37,127 nucleotides of DNA from Leptolyngbyaceae cyanobacterium MO_188.B28. GTDB taxonomy: Bacteria; Cyanobacteriota; Cyanobacteriia; Phormidesmidales; Phormidesmidaceae. Position numbers and translations under genes: made by a program. Location: assembly GCA_030065175.1 (NCBI GenBank), contig JASJDH010000013.1, positions 1-37,127 of the forward strand, written 5' to 3'. Below the pieces are notes generated by a model, which was given only the letters and a program-made list of their open reading frames with translations, was not told the origin of the DNA and searched no databases. Shown here one piece after another: positions 17,191 to 25,596 of this stretch; within the stretch, counting starts at the first letter, position 1, and each line of letters starts with the position of its first letter.

Positions 17191-19112
17191 TAGGTGTCTA
17201 AATCAGCGTCTAATTCTTGCTGCATTTGTTGACGGAGTTCTGTCGCAGCGGGGTGAGTCGGCTCTAGTTGAAGCGCCTTATTAAGAGAAGTGATGGCTTC
17301 ATCGATCTGGCCTAACTTCCATTGTGCTTCTGCTTTAATCGCCCAAGCGTCTGCGGAATCTTGCTCGCTTAAGGTGGCTCGATGCAATGCTTTAATCGCC
17401 TCTTCAGAACGACCAAAATATTCGAATGCTTTAGCTTGCCCCAGCCATGCTTCGGACAGGGTCGGTTTAATCCGAGTCGCCCGTTGATAGATCTTCAACG
17501 CGTCCTCCCAACGATCTAGCTGCTCGAATGCGTTGCCGATGCTCTCTAAGGCTTCTGGATACCCTGGATTGAAGGAAAGGGCGAAATTACAGGCAATGAT
17601 CGCCTTCTCAGGTTGGCTCAGCGCATTCAGGCTTTCACAGCGGCCTAAATAGGCTTCAGGTTGTTTGGGTTTGAGCTTAATGAGTTCGTTATAGGTGTCT
17701 AAGGCTTCTTGATACTGGCCATCCGCCTGCAATCTATCTGCATGGGACAACAAGTTGCTGATTCGGTCTCTTAGGGAAAGTCGGTCAGGAATTTTTTTCG
17801 GTAGCTGAAAAGAAACTTGTGAGAGAAGCGGCGAGACGTTGGCAAAACTATCGGGGTTGAACAGAGGCGGGGTTGCTGCCTGGTTACGCTCAACGATGGG
17901 TTGAGGGGATGGAGACGAGGACACTGTCTTAACCAGAAGGGAAATGACGCCTAAGGCGGCCAAGGCGCCTAACATTGGCAAGGGGGCGAGGAATTGTTTC
18001 CAGAAGGCGCTGGATAAGACTTTCGTTAGCCCAAAATTCTGGAGTAATTGGAAAAGGCCCGATGGATGCAAAAATTGGGTAGAGGCGGTCTTTGACACCG
18101 ATGCTGAAAAAGGGGTTTCATCCTTCTCAGAGGAAATATTGAATTGGAAATTAGTTACCGGTTCCTGACTCAGATTTTGCTGGGAAGGCGGCTTGATAGA
18201 AGGTAAGGAGCTTCCAGCTGAGTGATTGCCGGTTTTATCGGCATGAAATAAGTCCTCAGGGAAGGGGAGTGACTCGTTTGGATCAACCGGTAGAAGCTGT
18301 AGATCCTCCAGCGCCTCAATTGCGGATTGATAGCGATCGCGGAAATCATAGCGCACCATACAATCAATCACCGCCGCCAATTCGGGTGAGACGTGGGGAG
18401 CATGGTTGCGCCAAGCTATTTCACTGGTGCGAATATCTTCATCCAGTCTTTTCGGATGAATCCCCGTTAAGGCCCGAACGCCAATCATGCCGACGGAATA
18501 GACATCACTACTGAACCGGGGTTTGCCCGCTAATTGTTCGTTGGGCATGTATCCCTGGGTGCCAATTGCGATCGTCAAATTAGTACCGCCGGGCTTGTGA
18601 TCCATCGATCGGGCGCTAACCTGCTTCACAGCGCCAAAGTCAATCAGCACCATGCGTCCATCTTGCCGACGACGGATCAAATTTGAAGGTTTAATGTCCC
18701 GATGAATGACTTGCTTTTGATGGACAAACGCCAATACCTCCAAAATTTCCCGTAATAGGATCACGACCCAAGCTTCTGGCCAACGTTTATAGCCTGCCAA
18801 TTGTCGACTGAGCTGCACCCCTTCGATATATTCTTGAGCCAGGTAAAACTCCCGATTTTCCTCAAAATGGGCCAGCAACGTGGGGATTTGGCTATGATCA
18901 CCCAGGCGATAGAGGGCCCTCGCTTCAGTATCAAAGAGTCGCCTTGCCATCTCCAGACTTGCAAGATTGGTCGTCTTTGGCATGAGTTGCTTGATCACAC
19001 ACTGTGGATGGTCTGGCAAGTGCAGATCCTGCACCAGGAACGTGCGGCTAAATCCACCCGCACCTAGCTGGCTAATAAATTTGTATCGTCCTCCCAAAGG
19101 TGTTGAATGCAC
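17169..19112 (-). CDS. Ser/Thr protein kinase with membrane helix and TPR repeats
   Basis: This 647-residue eukaryotic-type (Hanks) kinase has a complete catalytic domain (about 9-275): Gly-rich loop LGAGGFSRTF, Lys41 in VIKQL, HRDIKPSN with catalytic Asp139, DFG at 158-160, and a GTQGYMPNEQ activation/P+1 segment. A Ser/Pro/Gln-rich linker leads to one membrane helix (about 373-395). The rest, outside the membrane, is about four to five tetratricopeptide repeats (about 445-620) with PEAYLGRCESLNAL and PEALESIGNAFEQL patterns. It probably phosphorylates cytoplasmic targets in response to partners binding the TPRs. The start is GTG 19112 with AAGGAAA 7 nt upstream. It overlaps the exporter gene by 22 bp at the 3' ends. 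Substrates are unknown. Confidence 0.92.
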   Translation of the reverse strand: MHSTPLGGRYKFISQLGAGGFSRTFLVQDLHLPDHPQCVIKQLMPKTTNLASLEMARRLFDTEARALYRLGDHSQIPTLLAHFEENREFYLAQEYIEGVQLSRQLAGYKRWPEAWVVILLREILEVLAFVHQKQVIHRDIKPSNLIRRRQDGRMVLIDFGAVKQVSARSMDHKPGGTNLTIAIGTQGYMPNEQLAGKPRFSSDVYSVGMIGVRALTGIHPKRLDEDIRTSEIAWRNHAPHVSPELAAVIDCMVRYDFRDRYQSAIEALEDLQLLPVDPNESLPFPEDLFHADKTGNHSAGSSLPSIKPPSQQNLSQEPVTNFQFNISSEKDETPFSASVSKTASTQFLHPSGLFQLLQNFGLTKVLSSAFWKQFLAPLPMLGALAALGVISLLVKTVSSSPSPQPIVERNQAATPPLFNPDSFANVSPLLSQVSFQLPKKIPDRLSLRDRISNLLSHADRLQADGQYQEALDTYNELIKLKPKQPEAYLGRCESLNALSQPEKAIIACNFALSFNPGYPEALESIGNAFEQLDRWEDALKIYQRATRIKPTLSEAWLGQAKAFEYFGRSEEAIKALHRATLSEQDSADAWAIKAEAQWKLGQIDEAITSLNKALQLEPTHPAATELRQQMQQELDADLDTYHPTPSE

Positions 19113-19218
19113 AAGTATTTCCTTAACTGATGAGTATCAGGAGAGCACCCTTGAGCATTTGTACTATCTAAGTCACCCATTTAGACAGTCATTCGTTAAA
19201 TACCGTGTATCGCGTTAC

Positions 19219-19257
19219 TATCCTAACTGTTCGCGATATGAACAATCAGTTCGGATA
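19219..19257. promoter_or_regulatory. Inverted repeat between divergent genes
   Basis: TATCCTAACTG (19219-19229) pairs with CAGTTCGGATA (19247-19257), ten of eleven positions. A second short palindrome, GTTC...GAAC, sits inside. It lies in the 234-nt gap between the kinase and a small plus-strand gene, where both promoters should be, so an operator is possible. Confidence 0.4.
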
Positions 19258-19346
19258 ACACTGCCGGGAGTAACCTGGCAGAATAGAACGGAATGGTTTG
19301 TTTCAATAGTTTCAATATTGATAAGTTTGTTACGAGCAAGATTGAT

Positions 19347-19625
19347 ATGCCTAAACGATTTCAAATTGGGCCGCTCGAAGAAAACACTGAGAATTGGCTT
19401 ATTATCTGGGCTGCGCTGTTAACAAAGAATAAAGTAACCTTGGCGAAGGAACTCGTTGGCCTCCAGGTGAGAAGACATAAAGCCATTATTCAGGAATTAT
19501 TAGAAAACGCCGCAGAATCTCGGGGTCTAGACCCCGATGAGCTTTTCCGCAAGCTTCTGGCAAACCCGCTCTATTTAAAGGAAAGTCAAATTGATCAAGA
19601 CTCCCATAAAGGACAACAGCCATAA
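19347..19625 (+). CDS. Conserved-looking small hypothetical protein
   Basis: I place the start at the internal ATG 19347 (MPKRFQIGPLEENTENW), giving 92 residues. The longer frame from 19293 adds an unlikely N-terminus, and neither start has a strong ribosome binding site. The protein is helical and charged, with a central ELVGLQVRRHKAIIQELLENAAES segment split here as ELVGLQVRR and IIQELLENAAES. It has no signal peptide or membrane helix. I do not recognise a family. It converges on the small gene at 19663-19965 and is divergent from the Ser/Thr kinase; the three may share a process, but that is only position. Confidence 0.6.
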   Translation: MPKRFQIGPLEENTENWLIIWAALLTKNKVTLAKELVGLQVRRHKAIIQELLENAAESRGLDPDELFRKLLANPLYLKESQIDQDSHKGQQP

Positions 19626-19662
19626 GCGGGAGATTCCAGAAAAACTAACTCATCCTACGTAA

Positions 19663-19965
19663 TTAGGGGGTTTCTCCTCTTTCAATCGAATCGCCCATCT
19701 GCTCCATTTCAATGAATTCAGATTGAGACAACTGAGTGGCTGTATCGGTGAGTATCTGCTTCTTCAGTTCCTCTATACTGACCTGCCGCTTCCATGCTAA
19801 GTGTTCTAGCACTTCATTCCGGTATTTAGTTCGTTGAAACAGCTGAGTCCGAAGTAATGTCTCCGCCTGCGCAGTTAAGGATGAATGCTTGATAAACGCT
19901 TCTAACTTAAGCATATCCGTATAATATTCTCCCAGATTCCCTAGGTGAATTTGTTCATCCGACAC
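19663..19965 (-). CDS. Small helical hypothetical protein
   Basis: This 100-residue protein (begins MSDEQIHLGNLGEYY) is predicted by eye to be helical and soluble. It has an arginine/glutamine-rich centre (TLLRTQLFQRTKYRNEVLEH) and an acidic C-terminus. A good GGAGG site lies 13 nt upstream of ATG 19965, somewhat far but clear. I do not recognise the family. The gene converges with the other small hypothetical gene, separated by 37 nt. Confidence 0.65.
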   Translation of the reverse strand: MSDEQIHLGNLGEYYTDMLKLEAFIKHSSLTAQAETLLRTQLFQRTKYRNEVLEHLAWKRQVSIEELKKQILTDTATQLSQSEFIEMEQMGDSIERGETP

Positions 19966-20389
19966 AAAAAACCTCCGCTATGTAATTTTCCCACAATCAA
20001 AAGTCCCTGTTGTTAACCCTATCGCTAAACCTGCCCTCAGCAGCCCAATTCGCCCGAAAACTATATGAGAAGCTCATAATAATTACTGCTTAGCAAGGCA
20101 AGGGGGAGGATCGGCGATACCCTTTCTTTGGGTAACAGATTACAGATAAAGATAGACCACAAATCTGACCACGGGTGAGAGGCCAGAGTCCTGAAAGTTG
20201 ATACACCTAATTTACCTAATATTTAATTTATACCCTCTAACCCCATCTCTGGGTGTGGATTAGACTCAACCTTCCAATTGCCCTCATGAGAAAACCGACA
20301 TCCGTTAAAAGTTCAGAAATTTTTAGTGGGGTGCGCGGTTTGGAGCCTTGGCGGTTAAGCGAGGAGTGGAGGGGGAAGAAGAGGAGATA

Positions 20390-20409
20390 GGGGAGATGGG
20401 GAGGCAGGG
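20390..20409. repeat. G/A-rich dispersed repeat, copy A
   Basis: GGGGAGATGGGGAGGCAGGG lies in a longer purine-rich tract (about 20360-20420). The same 20-mer recurs exactly at 33013-33032, also between genes. Confidence 0.9.
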
Positions 20410-20438
20410 GAGGATGGAAAAGATGGTGTAGAGATGTA

Positions 20439-20460
20439 GAGACGCAAAATTTTGCGTCTC
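20439..20460. repeat. Perfect 22-bp palindrome
   Basis: GAGACGCAAAA is followed directly by its exact reverse complement. It resembles the GTAGAGACG...CGTCTCTAC intergenic palindromes common in filamentous cyanobacteria. It lacks a T tract. Confidence 0.85.
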
Positions 20461-20629
20461 GGGAATATTGGGGAAGAGAGGATAGAGAAGATAAGGAGGA
20501 CAGGGACGATGAAAGAAAAGCAAAATCTAAAAATTTTGCAATCTATAACAACCGTCATAGCCATTAGGACTCGTTAGGGCCAATTAGATGGGCTTAAACC
20601 CTCTGTCCTCAATGAAGTGGCGACGGGTA

Positions 20630-20686
20630 TAACTAAAAAAACAAAATCCCCAGAAGTATTGAGGCGAACCTCCTTCTGGGGATTTT
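20630..20686 (-). terminator. Strong rho-independent-like terminator
   Basis: Read on the minus strand, a 14-bp perfect stem (arms 20673-20686 and 20643-20656, AAAATCCCCAGAAG and complement) encloses an inner GAGG-CGAA-CCTC stem-loop. It is followed by TTTTGTTTTTTTAG. It lies 118 nt downstream of the secreted protein gene. Confidence 0.85.
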
Positions 20687-20803
20687 ATGGTTGGAGTGTC
20701 TCTATTTACTGACAATAAAAAGTATCGGCGGACCTAGGAGAAAATAAAGCGCCCATCTCTCCATGCAAAGTTTTCAGTTTTCATCTAAGACTTTGAAGCT
20801 AAC

Positions 20804-21166
20804 CTATTCGGCTTCTGATGCATTAGACGCCGCTTCAGGTTCATCAGCAACCACTGGGGTTGAATAAATTGCGCCGGATTCCCGCAAGGCTTCTTGGCGC
20901 TGGCGGCGAAATTCGGCGGCGGCGTTATTAACATTTTGATGTTGACGCTCTTGGTACTCAGCAGCGCTGACTGGATTAGTCAAAATAACCTGATGAACTA
21001 AATCAAATACATTGCTGGAGTCGTTAAAAAAGTCGCCAGAGCTATCTTCACTTGGCCCTAACCCTTCCAGCGGATCGATTGTTTGCTGAGCTAACGCCAT
21101 CGGCGCCAGCGCTAGGATGCCGATACTAGCAGCAATGCTAATTAAATTCTGAGCAAGGTGTGCCAT
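20804..21166 (-). CDS. Small secreted hypothetical protein
   Basis: This 120-residue protein has a signal peptide: a hydrophobic core ISIAASIGILALAPM and a likely cut after ALA near residue 26. The mature part is hydrophilic, with an acidic segment (GPSEDSSGDFFNDSS), a helical AAEFRRQRQEALRESG stretch and an Ala/Glu-rich tail. No enzyme motif or membrane helix follows. I do not recognise the family, though similar short proteins occur in cyanobacteria. AAGGA lies about 10 nt before the ATG. It is on the same strand as the ABC exporter and ctaAB genes but 147 nt downstream of the permease, with its own strong terminator. Confidence 0.7.
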   Translation of the reverse strand: MAHLAQNLISIAASIGILALAPMALAQQTIDPLEGLGPSEDSSGDFFNDSSNVFDLVHQVILTNPVSAAEYQERQHQNVNNAAAEFRRQRQEALRESGAIYSTPVVADEPEAASNASEAE

Positions 21167-21313
21167 GTCCGCAAGCGTCCTTCTCTACAACGGGGTTCAA
21201 AAATCCCCGAAAATCTAAAGTCCCATAAACAGTGTAACGAAGACGAAATAAACCCGCCTAATTTCCCTGACTATAGCAGATAGATTTAAGGTGAGGTAGT
21301 CGGTATAGGACAG

Positions 21314-22261
21314 TTACGAAATACGCCGTCTAAGCAGCGGTTGAATGAGTGATAGGGAGACTGCGCTGAAGCCAATCAAAATTAGCAGGGAAGCGCCTAA
21401 TGAAACGCCGCCCCAAGGGGCTTGCATGACAATGCTGCTCAAGCTCCAATCGCTGTGAAGGTAAAGATAGCGGATGGGTTCAATCGCGTAGGTCAGAGGA
21501 TTGAGACTGGCGACTGTTTGTAACCAACTGGGCATGAAGGACAAGGGCACCAAAGCGGTGCTCGCGAAAAGTAAGGGCAGGTTGGTGACAAAGATGACGG
21601 CGAGCAGCTCAATGTGGCCGGGTAAGGCGAAGGATAAGCCCAAGCTTAAGGCAGTGACGCCCAATACTAGGGTTAACACAATGACAGCTACCAAACCGAG
21701 TCCTAATGGATCAGGCAGGCCAGCTCCTAGAAAAGCGCTCGTGGCGACAATGGCCGCCGCTTGCACCAAACTCATCGCCGCAATAAAAATGGCGGAGGCG
21801 ATCACAATGGAGAAGCGCGACGCCAAGGGAGCCACCAATAATCGGTTCAGGAAGCCGAATTCCCGGTCAAACATGACCGGCAAGCCAGCGTTGAGGGCGC
21901 CGCCAAAGGCGGTGAAGACGATAATCCCCGCCCCTAAAAATTGGCCGTAATTTTGACTTTCGCCAAACAGTCCTTGGGGCACATTTTGGAACAGCGCTCC
22001 AAATAGAATGAGCCACATTAACGGTTGAATCACCCCGGCAATTAAGGTAGAAGGGCGACGTTGCAGCTGTATAAACAGGCGACGGGTCAACGCCAGCGTT
22101 TCCTGGACAAATTCTCCAGAAAACAATCCCGGCGGTTGGGCGGTCATCGCCCCAGTCCCCATCTCCGCCTTCCACTGCTGCAGTAGGAGGTTATTAATCT
22201 GGCTCTGAGAGGTTTGGGGGGAAGACGTCTCAGGCTTTGGAGGGATAATAGCGCCGCTCAT
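21314..22261 (-). CDS. ABC-2 type exporter permease
   Basis: This 315-residue permease has a soluble N-terminus of about 50 residues and six membrane helices in the ABC-2 layout. The GVIQPLMWLILFGALF helix and the LNPLTYAIEPIRYLYL segment are the family signature of DrrB/NodJ-like exporters. It should pair with the ATPase encoded 31 nt upstream to move a lipid, drug or polymer outward. The substrate is unknown. The pair lies directly downstream of ctaB on the same strand, an arrangement I believe recurs in cyanobacteria, so a link with respiration or heme handling is possible but untested. Confidence 0.88.
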   Translation of the reverse strand: MSGAIIPPKPETSSPQTSQSQINNLLLQQWKAEMGTGAMTAQPPGLFSGEFVQETLALTRRLFIQLQRRPSTLIAGVIQPLMWLILFGALFQNVPQGLFGESQNYGQFLGAGIIVFTAFGGALNAGLPVMFDREFGFLNRLLVAPLASRFSIVIASAIFIAAMSLVQAAAIVATSAFLGAGLPDPLGLGLVAVIVLTLVLGVTALSLGLSFALPGHIELLAVIFVTNLPLLFASTALVPLSFMPSWLQTVASLNPLTYAIEPIRYLYLHSDWSLSSIVMQAPWGGVSLGASLLILIGFSAVSLSLIQPLLRRRIS

Positions 22262-22292
22262 GGTTCTGTCGTTGTTTATGTTAAGGGTGATT

Positions 22293-23318
22293 TTATGAGT
22301 TTTTCATTGCTTGTTTCTGTTCCGCTTTGAGGTCGCGGACGCCGACTGAGGCAAGTTCTGCATCTAGCAGGGTGCGGCCGGTCGCGGCCAGGTAAACATC
22401 ATCTAGACTAGGGCGGGATTGGGAAATCCCGAAGGTGGGCAGGCCTGCCGCTTTGAGGGATTGTTGAACGGTCAGCAGGGCGTCTGTTTGGGGGGTGACC
22501 ACCAGGTTTAGGGAATTGCCTTGAGCTGTGTTGACAATCACTTCCTGGACAAAGGGTAGCGTCTTTAAGATATCTTTGGCGCTTTCCGCCTCTTCAGGCG
22601 GCGTAAATTCGCGGATTCGGAGGGTGATGCGATCGCCCCCTACTTTGTCCTTTAATTCGGAGGGGGTTCCCACATCAATGACGACGCCCCGATCCAGAAT
22701 CGCCACCCGATCGGCAAGGGCGTCCACTTCTTCTAGATAGTGGCTGGTGATCAGCACCGTTGTCCCGGCCGCCTTGAGTTGGCGTAAAAAACTCCACATC
22801 GCGAAGCGGCTTTCGATATCAAGACCTACGGTTGGCTCATCCAACACCAGCACATCGGGCTGGTGTAGCAAGCCAGACGCTAAATCGAGCCGCTTAAGGA
22901 GACCGCCGGAGTAAGTCCCTGTCTTTTTGTCCGCCCATTCCTTAAGGTCCAGTAGCCCTAACATCTGGTTGATTCGGTCTTTAGCGACCGCCTTCGGCAG
23001 GTGATAGAGATCAGCCTGGAGCTGCAGCAGTTCTCGACCCGTTAGCATTTTATCCAACGCGACTTCTTGAGCAATGTAGCCAAGACGCTGTCGGGCGGCG
23101 CGAGGATTTTCCAAGACAGAGGCTCCCCCCACCTCAAGCTTGCCGGAATCCGGGGAGGTTAGGGTGCAAAGGCAGCGAATGGTGGTTGTCTTACCAGCGC
23201 CATTGGGTCCAAGCAAGCCAAAAATTTCACCCGCCTCGACTGTCAGCGAAACGTCTTTAACCGCTTGCACAGAACCGTAAGACTTTTTCAAGTTTTCAAT
23301 CAGGACCGCAGGAGGCAT
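22293..23318 (-). CDS. ABC transporter ATP-binding protein (DrrA-type)
   Basis: I start it at ATG 23318 (MPPAVLIENL); a TTG four codons earlier is possible, and neither has a clear ribosome binding site. It has Walker A GPNGAGKTTT, a Q-loop in IAQE, signature YSGGLLKRL (a variant of the usual YSGGMRRRL), Walker B VLVLDEPTVGLD and the switch His in ITSHYLEE. A C-terminal domain of about 110 residues is typical of the DrrA/CcmA branch and ends with SLDDVYLAATGR. It energises the ABC-2 permease immediately downstream. The gap to ctaB upstream is about 60 nt, so one transcript could cover ctaB and both ABC genes. Confidence 0.9.
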   Translation of the reverse strand: MPPAVLIENLKKSYGSVQAVKDVSLTVEAGEIFGLLGPNGAGKTTTIRCLCTLTSPDSGKLEVGGASVLENPRAARQRLGYIAQEVALDKMLTGRELLQLQADLYHLPKAVAKDRINQMLGLLDLKEWADKKTGTYSGGLLKRLDLASGLLHQPDVLVLDEPTVGLDIESRFAMWSFLRQLKAAGTTVLITSHYLEEVDALADRVAILDRGVVIDVGTPSELKDKVGGDRITLRIREFTPPEEAESAKDILKTLPFVQEVIVNTAQGNSLNLVVTPQTDALLTVQQSLKAAGLPTFGISQSRPSLDDVYLAATGRTLLDAELASVGVRDLKAEQKQAMKNS

Positions 23319-23381
23319 GAGGTAAGCCAATTAAATGTTCAAAATGATATCAACTAAAATTTTACCGAACTCTGCTTGGAC

Positions 23382-24368
23382 TCATCCGACGATGTGAATG
23401 GCGCTGGCAAGGGTTGTCAGATTTTCAGAGAGCAGACTGACGACTTGATGAGAAATCGGTAAGCTATCCACCACCATGCCAGCGGATAACATCATCATAT
23501 AAAGAATGGAGTATTTGAACAGCGATCGGGCTAACTCTTTATCCTCGGGAGCTTGAAGTAGGGTCCAAGCTTTTTTGATAAAGACGCCGCCGAGCAGACT
23601 GGCCACAACCACATAGATGACGCCCGTGGCTCCTAGGGGATAGGCCAATAGCAGCGTAATCGGCACTAATCCCAGCGTATAAAACCAAATCTGTTTGGCA
23701 GTGGCTTCATTCCCCGCAATCACCGGCAGCATGGGCACGCCCACCTTGGCGTAGTCATCTTGAATCAGTAACGCCAGCGCCCAGAAGTGGGGCGGGGTCC
23801 AAACAAACACGACGGCGAAAATCACCCAAGCAGGCCAACTTAGACTTCCCGTCACAGCAGCCCAGCCCACTAGGGGGGGAATGGCGCCTGCAGCGCCGCC
23901 AATCACAATGTTTTGAGGGGAAGACCGCTTTAGCCAGTGGGTGTACACGCCGATGTAAACGGCAATCCCGGCCATCGCCAAACAAGCGCTCAACAGATTG
24001 GCGAAAGCGGCTTGAAGGGTAAAGGACGCCACCGCCAGGACTAAGGCGAATAACAAAGCATCTCTCACCTGGATTCGGCCCGATGGAATGGGACGGTGGC
24101 GAGTCCGCTCCATGTCGTAATCAATATCCCGGTCGTACACACAATTAATAACCTGGGCGGACGCCGCCGCCAGGGTTCCGCTGATCAGGGTGACGCATAA
24201 GAGCAAAGGGTCAAGCGTTCCGGCTGCGGCGACCCACATTCCCGCCGCCGTTTCAATTAGCAGCAGCGGGATAATGCGGGGTTTGGTCAATTGCAAATAG
24301 CTTTGCAGGACTTGCCGCAGGTTTTGATGGTGACGAGAAGCATCGCTCCAGGTGGTTGTTTGGTGCAT
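23382..24368 (-). CDS. ctaB: Protoheme IX farnesyltransferase (heme O synthase)
   Basis: This 328-residue UbiA-family integral membrane prenyltransferase attaches farnesyl to protoheme, giving heme O, the first step to heme A for cytochrome oxidase. It has about eight to nine membrane helices and both Asp-rich catalytic motifs: [19 protein letters not shown] (about residues 75-93) and the loop [13 protein letters not shown] in the second half. Length and motif order are normal. ctaA lies upstream on the same strand, and coxBAC diverges beyond it, as expected for an oxidase biogenesis cluster. Confidence 0.95.
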   Translation of the reverse strand: MHQTTTWSDASRHHQNLRQVLQSYLQLTKPRIIPLLLIETAAGMWVAAAGTLDPLLLCVTLISGTLAAASAQVINCVYDRDIDYDMERTRHRPIPSGRIQVRDALLFALVLAVASFTLQAAFANLLSACLAMAGIAVYIGVYTHWLKRSSPQNIVIGGAAGAIPPLVGWAAVTGSLSWPAWVIFAVVFVWTPPHFWALALLIQDDYAKVGVPMLPVIAGNEATAKQIWFYTLGLVPITLLLAYPLGATGVIYVVVASLLGGVFIKKAWTLLQAPEDKELARSLFKYSILYMMMLSAGMVVDSLPISHQVVSLLSENLTTLASAIHIVG

Positions 24369-24453
24369 GCGAATTGCCTATCTATTTAGGAAGATTGGTT
24401 ACGAGTCTGGGATATGAGGATTGGGGGAATTTCCACTGAAGCCGATGGATAGG

Positions 24454-24565
24454 GGGTAAGAATACTTGGCGACAGAAGACTAAGGATGGAAGTCAGGAGG
24501 CGGGAAGACCAAGACTGCCTGATTCTGGCTGCAATATTCTGGCTTCTGCATTCTGTATTCCGACG
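24454..24565. repeat. GAATACAG-family intergenic repeat, copy 2
   Basis: The gap between ctaB and ctaA holds GTAAGAATAC, GGAAGTCAGGAGG, CCTGATTCTGG and TTCTGCATTCTGTATTCC (24544-24561). The last 18-mer is the exact reverse complement of 30526-30543. Confidence 0.7.
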
Positions 24566-24639
24566 GCTGAATGCTATTTCAGGGATAATTCTCCGCTTCA
24601 GGGGGAGTGACCCGGTTAATGATTGGGCGTCAGTATTGA

Positions 24640-25596
24640 CTAAAACTCTTCAACGATTGACGGGGGCGCTAGTTCAACCTCGCGGCGATCGCGCAGAGCC
24701 AATACGGTAAAGCACACAAGCGTCCCCAATAAAGCGGCGCCCACAGTTTGGTGGGAAACAGTCAGGGTTTCGACTTGAAGGTGAAGACGGAAGGTGGCGA
24801 TCCCTAACAAAATTTGCAGCAACACAAGAATGCCCGCTATATTTGCAAGTCGGCGTAAAGCAGCATGCAAGGCGGGCGTGCGCCAAGCCATACCCACCAG
24901 TAGAAACGTTGCTAGAGTTGGCGGAACTACCCCCACAAGATGGGTGTTCATAACCTGACAAAGTTCTGCTAGGCCAAAGCACTGGTGAGCCGCCCAGCGG
25001 GAGGCGACAAGTCCGCCCAGAAGGCTCTGAAGATAAACCAGAATAGTTGCAGCTAATCCTACCCAGGGTAATGCGCCGGTGGTTCCGGTGCCGCGATAGG
25101 GTGTTAATAAAACGCCGATAACTAGCAAGAGGGTGAAAAATAATAGAGCGGTTCCTAGATGCGCTGTGACGATGTCAAAGCGCAGGAGTTGCGTGACCGT
25201 CAGCCCTCCCAACATTCCCTGAACCACGATCAGCATCAGGGCTCCTAGCGCTGCCCAGGGCAGCCAGGCGGGTAGGTCCCGACGATGCCAAAAGCAAAGA
25301 CCCGCCAACGCGATCGCCATCACCCCGATCAAACTGGCGTCGAGTCGGTGGAACCACTCTAGAAATACCTGCAAGTTCATTTGTTGCATTGGGGCCAATT
25401 GGCCATAGCACAGCGGCCAATCTGGACAGGCGAGTCCGGCGTTCATGACCCGAGTTGCACTGCCAACCGCCATCAGGGCGAGGGTCGCGATCGCCATTTT
25501 CCAGACAAGGCGACGAATCCGAACCTGAGGGTGAAGAGGAGAAGTGCGGGTCGGCGCTGACTGAGGAAGGTTAGGGTTAATCGTAGAGTCAGCCAT
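24640..25596 (-). CDS. ctaA: Heme A synthase (COX15/CtaA family)
   Basis: I start it at ATG 25596 (MADSTINP) because AAGAGG lies 8 nt upstream; a GTG three codons earlier overlaps that site. The 318-residue protein has about eight membrane helices and the four conserved heme-ligand His positions, seen in EWFHRLDAS, VTAHLGTA, NTHLVGVV and VSHQTVGAA. A Cys pair lies in CPDWPLCYG and another in HQCFGLAELC, as in the bacterial CtaA branch. It oxidises the heme O methyl group to formyl, making heme A for the aa3 oxidase. It is divergent from ctaC across 1.3 kb and upstream of ctaB. Confidence 0.95.
   Translation of the reverse strand: MADSTINPNLPQSAPTRTSPLHPQVRIRRLVWKMAIATLALMAVGSATRVMNAGLACPDWPLCYGQLAPMQQMNLQVFLEWFHRLDASLIGVMAIALAGLCFWHRRDLPAWLPWAALGALMLIVVQGMLGGLTVTQLLRFDIVTAHLGTALLFFTLLLVIGVLLTPYRGTGTTGALPWVGLAATILVYLQSLLGGLVASRWAAHQCFGLAELCQVMNTHLVGVVPPTLATFLLVGMAWRTPALHAALRRLANIAGILVLLQILLGIATFRLHLQVETLTVSHQTVGAALLGTLVCFTVLALRDRREVELAPPSIVEEF

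Larger units (their letters stand above)
19966..20803. other. Repeat-rich gap without genes
   Basis: This 838-base stretch has no supported gene; apparent frames here arise from a purine-rich tract. It contains that G/A-rich tract (about 20360-20420), the palindrome at 20439-20460, and a strong minus-strand terminator (20630-20686) for the secreted-protein gene. Confidence 0.6.
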
